In this document: piece after piece, positions 16,649 through 25,763 of the stretch
Numbering within the stretch: the stretch's first letter is position 1
Layout: each line of letters begins with the position of its first letter
NCBI GenBank assembly: GCA_964612485.1
Contig: CAZTFF010000021.1
Coordinates: forward strand, 30,115-94,114
Length of the DNA: 64,000 nt
Source: JAFGNV01 sp964612485
GTDB taxonomy: Bacteria > Chloroflexota > Anaerolineae > 4572-78 > J111
Direction: 5' to 3'
Notes under the pieces: generated by a model
What the model was told of the DNA's origin: nothing
The model's input: the letters and a program-made list of their open reading frames with translations, nothing else
The model's database searches: none
Made by a program: the position numbers and the translations under genes

Positions 16649-17689
16649 ATGACCACAAACGGCAACGGTAAGCAAGAAACTATTTTGAGTGTTAGAAATC
16701 TGAAGATGTATTTTCCCATTACCAAAGGCATTATCTTCCAAAAACACGTTGGGGATATTAAAGCCGTAGATAATGTCAGCTTTGATATCAAGCGTGGGGA
16801 AACATTGGGCCTGGTAGGCGAGAGCGGGTGCGGCAAAAGCACCACCGGACGCGCCATTCTACAACTTTACCGCCCCACCGATGGATCGGTGATGTTTGAG
16901 GAGAGAGACCTGACCCGCATCAAAGGCGAAAGCATGCGCCGGATGCGCCGCCATATGCAAATGATCTTCCAGGACCCCTACGCTTCCCTGAACCCCCGGA
17001 TGACGGTGGGCAGCATTGTTGGCGAACCGCTGGAAGTTCACAATATTCTCAGCGGCAGGGCGCGCCGGGAACGCGTCAAAGAGTTGCTTGAAATTGTGGG
17101 CCTGAACCCCTATTTTATCAACCGCTACCCTCACGAATTCTCCGGCGGCCAGCGCCAGCGCATCGGCGTGGCCCGCGCGCTGGCCGTTCAGCCCGATTTC
17201 ATTGTGTGCGACGAGCCAATCTCTGCTCTCGACGTATCGATCCAGGCCCAGGTCATCAACCTGCTGGAAAGATTACAGGAAGAATTCAACCTGACCTACC
17301 TGTTCATTGCCCACGATTTGTCGGTAGTGCGTCACATTAGCGATAGGATCGCCGTGATGTATCTGGGAAAAATCATGGAATTAACCGACCGCACTTCTTT
17401 GTACCAAGAACCCCTGCACCCTTACACCCAGGCGCTGCTTTTGGCCGTGCCCATCCCCGATCCGGTTGCCGAAGCGGAACGAGAGAAAAAACGCATCATC
17501 TTGCAAGGCGATGTGCCCAGCCCGGCCAATCCGCCGCAGGGATGCAATTTCTGCACGCGCTGCCCGGCGGCCTCGCGGGTAAGCCAGCAATACGGCATCG
17601 ACTGCTCGCTGGTTGAACCCAAATTTACCGAAAATACGCCGGGCCATTGGGTCGCGTGTCACCTATATGAAGCATGTAGACCTTCGTAA
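16649..17689 (+). CDS. oppF: Oligopeptide ABC transporter ATP-binding protein OppF
   Basis: This 346-residue second ATPase of the peptide importer forms a heterodimer with OppD. Walker A is GESGCGKSTTGRAIL, the signature is FSGGQRQRIGVARAL, Walker B is FIVCDEPISALDVSIQAQV, and the switch histidine is in FIAHDLSVV. The OppF C-terminal domain is present, including GCNFCTRCPAASRVSQQYGI. The start at 16649 is preceded by AAGGATAGATGAACC. It is followed by a 241-bp gap before the third binding-protein gene, so the locus may be read as two transcripts. Confidence 0.95.
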   Translation: MTTNGNGKQETILSVRNLKMYFPITKGIIFQKHVGDIKAVDNVSFDIKRGETLGLVGESGCGKSTTGRAILQLYRPTDGSVMFEERDLTRIKGESMRRMRRHMQMIFQDPYASLNPRMTVGSIVGEPLEVHNILSGRARRERVKELLEIVGLNPYFINRYPHEFSGGQRQRIGVARALAVQPDFIVCDEPISALDVSIQAQVINLLERLQEEFNLTYLFIAHDLSVVRHISDRIAVMYLGKIMELTDRTSLYQEPLHPYTQALLLAVPIPDPVAEAEREKKRIILQGDVPSPANPPQGCNFCTRCPAASRVSQQYGIDCSLVEPKFTENTPGHWVACHLYEACRPS

Positions 17690-17930
17690 TTTGTTGTAAC
17701 CAAAAATATCATAAAGCGCGCTTTTGAAACTTCATGCAACATTTGGAAAGGAGGTGGTGCATCAAATTCAAAAATATATAGATTGATTTGGTTGAAAAAT
17801 CTGCAAGGGGGGACAAACCCGCGTAGATGGCTCAACCACAAACTGTAGTGACCTGTCTTTTTAAGGCAGGTTGGACAAGTTGTTGGTTAAACAATGAGTC
17901 AATATTAATATTAATGACGAGGAGAAAAGT
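17690..17930 (+). other. Leader region between oppF and the third binding protein
   Basis: No gene is seen in these 241 bp. A hairpin ACCTGTCTT-TTT-AAGGCAGGT (17851-17871) lies about 60 bp before the next start. An isolated GGAGGTGGTG sequence near 17748 has no sensible ORF after it. No T-tract follows the hairpin, so it is not a standard terminator. Confidence 0.4.
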
Positions 17931-19796
17931 ATGTTTACAAGAAAAGCCTTACTATTTTTAGTGGTGATGGTTTTGTTGGGCGCGATTGCGGCATGCGGCG
18001 CGCAGCCGGAACCCCAAACCATTGTCGAAACGGTGATCGTAGAGAAAGAAGTTGAAGGCGAAACCATCGAAGTGGTTGAGACCGTTGTGGTGGAAAAAGA
18101 AGTTGTGGTGGAAAAAGAAGTGGAAGTGATGGTCGAACCGGACGACCCCGATACGGATCGGGTGCGGCTCGATACCGTCATCAGCACCGAACCGCCCAGC
18201 CTGGACCCCTCGCTGGCCACCGACACCACCTCCATTTTCTTCATTCGCCAAATGTTCCAGGGCCTGACTGGCTTTGATGAAAACGCCAACGTGGTGCCCT
18301 CGCTGGCCACCGATTGGGACGTATCTGAAGATGGTCTGACCTGGACCTTCAACATGCGCAGCGACATCCAATGGGTGCATCGCGATCCGGCCACCGGCGA
18401 ATTTGAAGCCCTCGGCCCGGTCACCGCTCAGGATGTGGTCTACGGTACGCTGCGGACGCTCAATCCGAACACGGCCTCAGATTATGCCTACGTGCTGTAC
18501 GCCATTGCCGGGGCGGAAGAGTTCAACACCGCCGATCCTGGCGGTGAAGATTTTGCGGATATTCAAGCTGCCGTGGGCGTGAGCGCGCCGGACGACACGA
18601 CCGTGGTTTTCACCCTCAAAGAGCCGGCGGCCTACTTCCCCTCCATCGCTGCGATGTGGGTAACGTTCCCGCAGCCGCAAGCCACCATCGAACAATATGG
18701 CGACAACTGGACGGAAGCCGGCCTGATCGTGACCAACGGCCCCTACACCCTGCGGGAATGGACCCACGGTTCGGAAATCTGGATCGAGAAGAACCCGCTG
18801 TGGGTTGAAGCCGACAGCGTGCAGATCGAGCTGTTTGGCGGCCCCATCATCCAGGAAGCCTCCACCCAGATGGCGATGTACGAGAACAACGAAGTGGATA
18901 TGATGGCCGATCCCGGCTGGGGCCCGCCCCTGCCCGATATGGATCGCATCAAAGCCGACGCCCAACTCAGCGAAGAACTGCTGATTGCGCCGCGCCTGTG
19001 TACCTACTACTACGGTTTTGTCAACACCAAACCGCCGTTCGATGATCCGATGGTGCGCCGGGCGTTTGCCGCCGCCCTCGACCGCCAGAGCCTGATCGAC
19101 AACGTGACCAAGGGCAACCAGCGGCCGGCCCACAGCTTTGCGCCGCCGGGCATCTTTGGCAACGTGGCCGACAATATGGAAATTGGCGAGTGGATGGTGC
19201 AATCCAGCTACGCCGACCAGGTAGCCCAGGCCCAGGAATGGCTGGCCGAAGCCGGTTACCCCGATGGCGAAGGCATCGATGTGCTGTTGATGCACAACAC
19301 CTCCGAAGCGCACGCACAGATTGCGCAGGCGGTGCAGGCCATGTGGCAGGAAGCCTTCCCGCAGGCCAACATCACCATCGAGAACCAGGAATGGGCCGTG
19401 TACCTGAAGACCCTGCTGCCGGAGTCGCCCGATGCCGAGAAGCCCAATGTGTACCGTTTGGGCTGGTGCGCCGACTACCCGGACGCCAACAACTGGCTGA
19501 ACGAAGTGTTCAACTCCCAGAGTGGTCAGAACTACGCCAAGTTCAACAACGAAGCGTTTGACGCGCTGGTAGAAGAAGCGGCCTTTGAGCCGGATCCGGC
19601 CACCCGCGAAGAGTTGTACGCCCAGGCGGCCGAGATTTTCATTGATGAAGAAGCGGCCATTGCGCCCATCTACTACTATACCTACGTGCGGATGTACAAG
19701 CCGTGGGTCAGCCCGGTCATCAGCCCGGTAACCGGCGATCCGGTGGCCGAGTGGACCATCGACTGGGAGGCCAAACAGGCCGCGATGGGGCAGTAA
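17931..19796 (+). CDS. Oligopeptide ABC transporter substrate-binding lipoprotein (third of three)
   Basis: This 621-residue family-5 solute-binding lipoprotein has lipobox GAIAAC. It is followed by a repetitive acidic tether (TVIVEKEVEGE, VVEKEVVVEKEVEV) of about 45 residues that probably spaces the domain from the membrane. Mature motifs include PPSLDPSLATDTTSIFFI, MFQGLTGFDEN, ADYPDANNWLNEVFNSQSGQ and KFNNEAFDALVEEA. It is clearly a different subfamily from the two proteins at 11770 and 13627, with a larger lobe and no close stretch identity. It is encoded directly before oppB and oppC, so it is probably the main receptor of this permease. The ribosome site is GAGGAG. Confidence 0.93.
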   Translation: MFTRKALLFLVVMVLLGAIAACGAQPEPQTIVETVIVEKEVEGETIEVVETVVVEKEVVVEKEVEVMVEPDDPDTDRVRLDTVISTEPPSLDPSLATDTTSIFFIRQMFQGLTGFDENANVVPSLATDWDVSEDGLTWTFNMRSDIQWVHRDPATGEFEALGPVTAQDVVYGTLRTLNPNTASDYAYVLYAIAGAEEFNTADPGGEDFADIQAAVGVSAPDDTTVVFTLKEPAAYFPSIAAMWVTFPQPQATIEQYGDNWTEAGLIVTNGPYTLREWTHGSEIWIEKNPLWVEADSVQIELFGGPIIQEASTQMAMYENNEVDMMADPGWGPPLPDMDRIKADAQLSEELLIAPRLCTYYYGFVNTKPPFDDPMVRRAFAAALDRQSLIDNVTKGNQRPAHSFAPPGIFGNVADNMEIGEWMVQSSYADQVAQAQEWLAEAGYPDGEGIDVLLMHNTSEAHAQIAQAVQAMWQEAFPQANITIENQEWAVYLKTLLPESPDAEKPNVYRLGWCADYPDANNWLNEVFNSQSGQNYAKFNNEAFDALVEEAAFEPDPATREELYAQAAEIFIDEEAAIAPIYYYTYVRMYKPWVSPVISPVTGDPVAEWTIDWEAKQAAMGQ

Positions 19797-19849
19797 TTCT
19801 GCTTCCAACCTTGTTTTCAAAGCTGATTTGAAAGCAGGGTAGTTTTTGG

Positions 19850-19885
19850 AGCGGTGCAGCTTGCTAATGTGGTAGGCTGCACCGC
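19850..19885 (+). terminator. Terminator-like hairpin after third binding protein
   Basis: AGCGGTGCAGC pairs with GCTGCACCGCT around a 15-base loop (arms 19850-19860 and 19876-19886). The following TTATCT is only weakly T-rich, so it may reduce rather than end transcription into oppB. High expression of the binding protein relative to the permease is the usual result of such intercistronic hairpins. Confidence 0.55.
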
Positions 19886-19894
19886 TTATCTAAA

Positions 19895-19960
19895 GTGTAA
19901 AACGTAAAGCGTAAAGCGTATAAATAATTAAGTTTTTACATTTTACGTTGTACATTTTAG
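19895..19960. repeat. AT-rich TAAAACGTAAA inverted repeat
   Basis: TGTAAAACGTAAAGCGTAAA on the left and TTTACATTTTACGTTGTACA on the right are imperfect inverse complements around TATAAATAATTAAG. The element can form a long weak hairpin between the terminator-like stem and oppB. Confidence 0.45.
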
Positions 19961-20032
19961 AAATTACGTTCTTAATCACTAAAGGGCTTGTCCCTACAAA
20001 AACAAATAAAAGGTAGAAAGGAGTAATCTATC

Positions 20033-21124
20033 TTGTTAGCCTACGTTATTCGTCGTGTCATCTGGTCTATCCCGGTTATCCTGCTATTGGCCTTTGCTAT
20101 TTTTGCCCTGATGCGGGCCATTCCGGGCGGCCCATTTGATTTTGTGGGTGATAAGAGTTTACCCCAGGCCGTCCGTGATAATCTGGAACGCCGCCACCAT
20201 CTGGATTGGCCGTTGGGCTGGCAGTTCTCATCCTATGTACTGGGTGATGATATAACCGGCCTTATTTGCCAGGGATTGGCTTTTGTACCGGGATGCGATC
20301 AGGTACAAGAGTCGGCCGGATTGGGCGTTTCTCAAGGATTGATCAGAGGCGATCTGGGAATGGCCCTGAAACTTCGAGGCCGAACGGTCAACGATTTGGT
20401 CAAAGAATCATTTCCCATCTCATTCCAGCTAGGGATGATATCTATGACTCTGGCCATCATCATTGGTATCCCGGCAGGTGTTTTTGCGGCGCTCAAACAA
20501 AACAGTTGGATTGACTACGGCAGCAGTTTTGTAGCTATTCTGGGCCTCTCTATTCCAAACCTGGTATTGGGGCCGCTCCTCATCTGGATATTTCCCCTAA
20601 CACTAGGCCGGCTCTACCCCGATCTATTCGGCTGGATTCCCATTGCCACCTGGGGAGCCAAGCCGCCCTTCTTCCTGGGTATATTTCCAACCAACTGGGG
20701 GCCTGAATTTTGGGCGCACGCGCTGCTGCCATCAGTTGCTTTAGGAACCGCTTTTTCGGCGGCCATTGCCCGTTTAACGCGGGCCAGCCTGCTGCAAGTC
20801 ATCCGGGAAGATTACATCCGTACGGCCCGGGCCAAGGGGCTTCGGGAACGGACGGTAGTTGTGATCCATGCGCTGAAAAATAGCCTCATCCCCGTGATTA
20901 CCGTCATCGGTCCACTGCTGGTAGCCGTGGTCACCGGAACATTCGTAATAGAGCAAATTTTTGGCATACCGGGGATGGGGAAGCACTTTGTTACCAGTAT
21001 TGGAAACCGGGATTATCCCATTATTACCGGCGTAACGCTTATTTACGCTGTACTGCTTGTTTTGGCGAACCTGGCCGTTGATATCATTTACGGCTGGCTC
21101 GACCCTCGAATCCGTTATGACTGA
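20033..21124 (+). CDS. oppB: Oligopeptide ABC transporter permease OppB
   Basis: This 363-residue inner-membrane channel subunit has an N-terminal segment YVIRRVIWSIPVILLLAFAI typical of OppB/DppB, followed by a large external loop. The core of about five further membrane helices carries the EAA-like coupling motif (DYIRTARAKGLRERTVVVIHALKNS split by P-loop contacts). It starts with TTG at 20033, which has AGGAG 9 bases upstream. It contains an extended loop (about residues 60-110, with DDITGLICQGLAFVPG) compared with E. coli OppB (306 residues). Partner of OppC 42 bp downstream. Confidence 0.93.
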   Translation: MLAYVIRRVIWSIPVILLLAFAIFALMRAIPGGPFDFVGDKSLPQAVRDNLERRHHLDWPLGWQFSSYVLGDDITGLICQGLAFVPGCDQVQESAGLGVSQGLIRGDLGMALKLRGRTVNDLVKESFPISFQLGMISMTLAIIIGIPAGVFAALKQNSWIDYGSSFVAILGLSIPNLVLGPLLIWIFPLTLGRLYPDLFGWIPIATWGAKPPFFLGIFPTNWGPEFWAHALLPSVALGTAFSAAIARLTRASLLQVIREDYIRTARAKGLRERTVVVIHALKNSLIPVITVIGPLLVAVVTGTFVIEQIFGIPGMGKHFVTSIGNRDYPIITGVTLIYAVLLVLANLAVDIIYGWLDPRIRYD

Positions 21125-21165
21125 TCGACACAGAGAATCTAAACTACAGAGGGAGTATCAGATAA

Positions 21166-22200
21166 ATGGCTGTTGTTGAACAATTCCCCGAAGGCCTGAG
21201 TGTACCTAAACGACGGGTACGAACCCCCTTGGGGGATGCCGTCAACCAATTAAAGAAAAACAGATTAGCGGTTGGTAGTACTATTTTTATTGTAATCTTG
21301 ATACTGGCCGCTATCTTTGCCTACTACCTGAACGCTTTTTATCTGCAAGGATTTCAAGAAGAATTAGACCGTACCAACCAACCCGCTTATGCCAAACAAA
21401 CACTGCAAGACAACAACGCGCTGCCCGGCCAGGAATCAGACAATCCTAACCTGCAAGGCTTTGTCTATTGGTTTGGAACCGATAATTTAGGCCGTGATCT
21501 TTTCAGCCGGACCCTGTACGGCACCCGTGTATCTATGTCGGTAGCAGTTGTGGCCGCTACGGTCAGCCTTATTATTGGCCTGGTTTACGGGATGATCGCC
21601 GGGTTTGTGGGGGGGCGCGTTGATGATATTTTGATGCGCATCGTTGACTTCCTCTACGGCCTGCCGGTGTTGATTGTGGTTATTTTGATGCAGGTTTACT
21701 TCAAATCTTTATCCCGGCGCGGCGTAGACGAAGGATTGGTCAGTTACATTCTCGATCTGGACCAGGCCATGGGCGGATTGCTGTTTGTATTTATTGCCCT
21801 GGGCGCGGTGAACTGGCTGGGGATGGCGCGTATTGCCCGCGGCCAAACCCTTTCGGTCAGAAAGAAAGAATACGTTGAAGCCGCCCACGCCATCGGCGTA
21901 ACCAACGTGGGCATCATCTTCAAGCAAATTTTGCCCAACATTTTGGGGCCGTGCATTGTGCAGGAAACGCTGCAAATCCCCAACTATATTTTGTTCGAAG
22001 CGTTTCTCAGCTTTATCGGTTTGGGCGTTAATGCGCCCACGCCCAGTTGGGGCATTATGATCAACGAGGCGTACCAGGGCCTGCGGTCCTACCCGCATGC
22101 CCTTTTCCCGCCGGCTATTGCCCTGACTGTTACCGTGCTGGCCTTCAATTTCCTGGGCGATGGCCTACGCGATGCCTTTGATCCTCGCTTGAGGGAATGA
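21166..22200 (+). CDS. oppC: Oligopeptide ABC transporter permease OppC
   Basis: This is the 344-residue second channel subunit. An N-terminal cytoplasmic segment precedes the first membrane helix (GSTIFIVILILAAIFAYYL). The periplasmic loop then gives way to the classic OppC block GTDNLGRDLFSRTLYGTRVS. The EAA loop is EYVEAAHAIGVTNVGIIFKQ, and the family ending FNFLGDGLRDAFDPRL is intact. ATG 21166 follows GAGGGAGTATCAGATAA. It ends the opp operon: a perfect intrinsic terminator lies 14 bp after the stop. Confidence 0.95.
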   Translation: MAVVEQFPEGLSVPKRRVRTPLGDAVNQLKKNRLAVGSTIFIVILILAAIFAYYLNAFYLQGFQEELDRTNQPAYAKQTLQDNNALPGQESDNPNLQGFVYWFGTDNLGRDLFSRTLYGTRVSMSVAVVAATVSLIIGLVYGMIAGFVGGRVDDILMRIVDFLYGLPVLIVVILMQVYFKSLSRRGVDEGLVSYILDLDQAMGGLLFVFIALGAVNWLGMARIARGQTLSVRKKEYVEAAHAIGVTNVGIIFKQILPNILGPCIVQETLQIPNYILFEAFLSFIGLGVNAPTPSWGIMINEAYQGLRSYPHALFPPAIALTVTVLAFNFLGDGLRDAFDPRLRE

Positions 22201-22212
22201 TACGACCCACCC

Positions 22213-22238
22213 AAAGGGCGGCCTGGCCGCCCTTTTTT
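22213..22238 (+). terminator. Intrinsic terminator of the opp operon
   Basis: AAAGGGCGG-CCTGG-CCGCCCTTTTTT: an 8-bp to 9-bp GC-rich stem followed by six T residues, just after oppC. Confidence 0.95.
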
Positions 22239-22312
22239 GATTCCGTTGAAGTCGTGATACAATACCCCCGTTATCAAACACAATCGCCCGGCGGGGCAGG
22301 AGTATTTTATTT

Positions 22313-23479
22313 ATGGAAGAACCCCACGTCTCCTCTCAGATGGAATATCTTGAGCAGCGCCACCAGGAAGACCAGGTAAAAATTGCCGATTTAGAACAGC
22401 GGCTTGAATCTCAGGCCTATGAATTGCAGGAGCAAACCCATCGCCTTAGAAAACTGGAAGACCTGGTTGCCGATGCCAGGTTAACGTTGGGCCGCGTGCC
22501 ACAAATTGATGAGCGGTTAGACCGGATGAAGAACGAAGTCTTTCACTTGGTGGAAGAACGATTGGGAGACCGCCAATCGGGCGGAACTGCGGCCTCGGCA
22601 AATTTACTCAGCCAACTGGATAACCATGCCAAAATGCTCAATGAATTGCGCCGGGAGGTAGAGCGAACCCAGCGTTACGATGAGCAAATAACGCTGGCCC
22701 GGACCGAAACGGAACGGCTCCACAAATCGATCAGCACCTTGCAGGCAACGGCAGACAAATTAAGCCGGCAGATTGATGAACGCGTCCAGGCCGCGCGCTA
22801 TCTGGAAGAGCAGCGCAACGCCGATGCCCGCCGCCTGGCTGAATTGCAATCTGAAATACCGGATTTGCACAAAAAAACCGAAGCCAACCTCTCTAAAGTG
22901 CAAATGCTGGAAAAACAGATCCCCCAATTTGGCAAATACGAAATCGCCCTGGAAGAAGTGCGAGAAGAACTGCGCCGCCACCGGGAACATATGGATTTTC
23001 AAACCGCGCAGCGCGAGCGCCAGATGAAAAATTGGTCCGACATGGGCGAAGATATGCAGCGCCGTCTGGATGAGTACAAAAAACTTATGGAAAAATACGC
23101 CCAGCACTACCAGCTCAATAAGCGCGCGCTGGCCTCGCTGCAAGAGTTTCAGGAACGGTTGCAGCGCGAGCAACATCAGGCTGAAGAGTTGCAGCGGTTG
23201 GCCGAAGAACGCCAGCGCACAGAGATGGAGAAACTTCAGGCCGATTACGGCCACCAATGGCAAAAACAGAGCATGGAGTGGAAAACCCAGGCCGAAGGTT
23301 TGCAAAAAGATATGGATAATCTCAAACAACAGATCGAAAAAATTCTCCACTTCAACCAGACCATTGAAAAACAGATGAATCTGACGCTGCAAATTATTGA
23401 AGAAGATATCCATGCCAGAACCCTGGCCGCGCAGGAATGGCAAGCGCAATTTGAGCAGTTGGCGGAGGAGCAAGGCTAA
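22313..23479 (+). CDS. Long coiled-coil protein
   Basis: This 388-residue protein is almost entirely predicted coiled coil. It has heptad-like leucine/hydrophobic spacing, very high Glu/Gln/Arg/Lys content, hardly any glycine or proline, and no signal peptide or membrane helix. Representative segments are EYLEQRHQEDQVKIADLEQR, EELQRLAEERQRTEMEKLQ and NLKQQIEKILHFNQTIEKQM. I do not recognise a named family. The stop is 3 bp before the selB start, so the two genes are almost certainly one transcript and possibly translationally coupled. A structural or scaffolding role is the most that can be inferred. CAGGAG lies upstream of the ATG. Confidence 0.75.
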   Translation: MEEPHVSSQMEYLEQRHQEDQVKIADLEQRLESQAYELQEQTHRLRKLEDLVADARLTLGRVPQIDERLDRMKNEVFHLVEERLGDRQSGGTAASANLLSQLDNHAKMLNELRREVERTQRYDEQITLARTETERLHKSISTLQATADKLSRQIDERVQAARYLEEQRNADARRLAELQSEIPDLHKKTEANLSKVQMLEKQIPQFGKYEIALEEVREELRRHREHMDFQTAQRERQMKNWSDMGEDMQRRLDEYKKLMEKYAQHYQLNKRALASLQEFQERLQREQHQAEELQRLAEERQRTEMEKLQADYGHQWQKQSMEWKTQAEGLQKDMDNLKQQIEKILHFNQTIEKQMNLTLQIIEEDIHARTLAAQEWQAQFEQLAEEQG

Positions 23480-23482
23480 CCT

Positions 23483-25393
23483 ATGCGCGTCATCGGAACC
23501 GCCGGACACGTAGACCACGGAAAATCGACCCTGGTCAAAGCGCTCACCGGCATCAACCCCGACCGCCTCAAAGAAGAACAGGCCCGCGAGATGACCATTG
23601 ATCTGGGTTTTGCCTGGCTGACCCTGCCTTCGGGCGAACCCGTGGGCATTGTGGATGTACCCGGCCATCAGGATTTCATCAAAAACATGCTGGCCGGTGT
23701 CGGCGGTATTGATCTGGCGCTGCTGGTGGTAGCGGCGGACGAAGGCGTAATGCCCCAAACGCGGGAACATCTGGCTATTTTGGACCTGTTAGATATTCCG
23801 CGCGGTGTCATTGCCATCACCAAAATAGATATGGTTGATGATGAGGAGTGGCTGGAACTGGTTCAGGCTGATGTGGCGGAAGTTGTTGCCGAAACCGTCC
23901 TGGCCGGCGCGCCGATGGTGCCGGTAGCCCCCATGCAGGGACGGGGGCTGGATACGTTAGTTGATACCCTGGAACGGATGATGGCCGAAATCCCGCCCCG
24001 CGCCAACCGGGGCCGCCCCCGGCTCCCAATTGACCGGGTATTTTCGGTGAGCGGATTTGGCACAATTGTGACCGGCACCCTGCTGGATGGGCAATTTGAA
24101 ACCGGCCAGGACGTGGAAATATTGCCCCAGGGCCTGAAAAGCCGTATCCGGGGGCTGCAATCTCATAAAAAAGCCGTTGAGCAAGCCGATCCCGGTTCGC
24201 GGACGGCCATCAACCTCACCGGCCTCAGCGCCGGCGACTTGAACCGGGGCGATGTAGTCACCACCCCCGGCTGGCTGGAACCCTCTCAATTGATCGATGT
24301 TCATCTCCGGCTCCTGCCCGATGCCCCCAAACCACTGCGCCACAACCAGGAAGTTGAAGTATTCAGCGGTTCGGTTGAAGTCAATGGATTTGTGCGGCTG
24401 TTGGGCACGCGAGTTCTGGAACCGGGGCAGACCGGCTGGGTGCAGCTTCGGCTGGCCCGCCGAATCCCGATCATCAAGGACGATCATTTTATTATCCGCC
24501 AACCGTCGCCGTCGCTAACCATCGGCGGTGGGGTAGTGGTTGATCCCTTACCCCGGCGGCGCCACCGGCGCTTCCGGCCCCAGGTCATCAAGCGTTTGGA
24601 AACCCTGCTGGCCGGCACGCCCGAAGACCTGCTGCTGGCCGAATTAGACCGGCGAGGCCCGATGGCAGCCAAAAATCTGCTGGCTGAAAGCAATCTGCCG
24701 GCTGAAATCGCCGTAAACGCGCTGAGTGGCTTGTTAAAAACAAGCGATGTTTTTGTATTATCCGATCCGGCGGCGGAAACAATTGAAAACCCAGCCGCCT
24801 CAAAATTGCTTGTGGCCTCCCGGGCCGGGTGGTCGGCGCTGTTGGGCCGGTTCAAATCGGTATTGGCCGATTACCACGCTGATTTTCCTTTGCGGGTAGG
24901 CATGCCGCGCAGCGAGCTAAAGAGCCGGCTCAAGCTGGAAACACGTCTTTTCAATGAGGCTATCCAACAAGGCCAAAATGAGAAGGCATTGGTGGCAGCC
25001 GAAACCACCGTCCGTTTAGCCGACCATTCAGTTCAATTTACCCCCCAACAGCAGCAGGCGGTGGATAAACTCCTGGCCGATTTTCAAAAAAGCCCCTACA
25101 ATACGCCCCTGCCCAAAGATGCAGCCGCGGCGGTAGGCGAAGAGGTTTTGCTCTCGCTCATCGAGCAAGAACAGCTTGTCCGCCTCTCCAACGATGTCAT
25201 TTTGCTGGCCGAAACCTATACTGAATTTCTTGACTGGCTCAAAACGTACCTGCGCCAACATCAAACGGTGAATGTGGCCCAGGTGCGGGATGCCTTTAAA
25301 ACCAGCCGCAAGTATGCCCTGGCCCTGCTGGAATACACCGATGAGCAGCGCATCACCAAACGGGTGGGCGATGATCGGGTGCTGCGAGAATAA
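23483..25393 (+). CDS. selB: Selenocysteine-specific elongation factor SelB
   Basis: This 636-residue translation GTPase delivers Sec-tRNA to UGA codons carrying a SECIS element. G1 is GTAGHVDHGKST, G3 is DVPGHQDF and G4 is TKIDMVD. The EF-Tu-like domains 2-3 follow (IDRVFSVSGFGTIVTGTLLDG). The C-terminal part (residues about 390-636) shows the repeated winged-helix domains that bind SECIS, ending VAQVRDAFKTSRKYALALLEY. Length and order match bacterial SelB, and no residue of the G motifs is lost. No selA, selD or selC is visible in the window, so those must lie elsewhere if the system is functional. It is encoded right after the coiled-coil gene. Confidence 0.95.
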   Translation: MRVIGTAGHVDHGKSTLVKALTGINPDRLKEEQAREMTIDLGFAWLTLPSGEPVGIVDVPGHQDFIKNMLAGVGGIDLALLVVAADEGVMPQTREHLAILDLLDIPRGVIAITKIDMVDDEEWLELVQADVAEVVAETVLAGAPMVPVAPMQGRGLDTLVDTLERMMAEIPPRANRGRPRLPIDRVFSVSGFGTIVTGTLLDGQFETGQDVEILPQGLKSRIRGLQSHKKAVEQADPGSRTAINLTGLSAGDLNRGDVVTTPGWLEPSQLIDVHLRLLPDAPKPLRHNQEVEVFSGSVEVNGFVRLLGTRVLEPGQTGWVQLRLARRIPIIKDDHFIIRQPSPSLTIGGGVVVDPLPRRRHRRFRPQVIKRLETLLAGTPEDLLLAELDRRGPMAAKNLLAESNLPAEIAVNALSGLLKTSDVFVLSDPAAETIENPAASKLLVASRAGWSALLGRFKSVLADYHADFPLRVGMPRSELKSRLKLETRLFNEAIQQGQNEKALVAAETTVRLADHSVQFTPQQQQAVDKLLADFQKSPYNTPLPKDAAAAVGEEVLLSLIEQEQLVRLSNDVILLAETYTEFLDWLKTYLRQHQTVNVAQVRDAFKTSRKYALALLEYTDEQRITKRVGDDRVLRE

Positions 25394-25763
25394 AGGTTAT
25401 GCTGTGGATTTTGCGCGCTTGACCATAAAATATCAAATTTTTACCAAACGTAACGCATACCCAAAAATTCATCGCCCTTGACAATCGCCCTCTCCCCGGC
25501 CATAATATCCCCATTGTTTCCGATGACTGCAAATCACATTTCTCATCCCTATTTTTGATTCTTTCTTCCCCGTCACCAACATTCGGCCAGAGTAGTTTGC
25601 GGCTCAACAAATGATTCACACCATCCAAAAACCGCCGGCTCATGTCCAGGAGCGGCGCAAAAGTGACTGGTACTTCAAGCTATGATGAAAATCAATAATC
25701 CGTTTACTTACAGTTGTCAACTGATCACTGACAAACTGACGACCGTATTCAAAGGAGCAAGTA
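25394..25763 (+). other. 370-bp intergenic region after selB
   Basis: I find no convincing gene or RNA. In particular no tRNA-Sec fold is apparent. A palindrome CAGTTGTCAACTG (25711-25723) followed by ATCACTGACAAACTGACGACCG lies about 40 bp before the MoxR start. It belongs to a CTGAC-type tract also seen at 10640-10665 and 40733-40755. Confidence 0.4.

Noticed and set aside
17740..17800. Ribosome-site-like GGAGGTGGTG before oppA3
   Set aside because: The only start nearby leads to a 9-codon frame with spacing too short for initiation.
18477..19820. 447-codon minus-strand frame opposite the third binding protein
   Set aside because: Shadow of a well-defined lipoprotein gene; His/Gly/Arg-rich composition typical of antisense frames.
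25394..25763. Possible tRNA-Sec gene behind selB
   Set aside because: No acceptor-stem pairing or T-loop with GGTTCGA-type sequence was found in this region.
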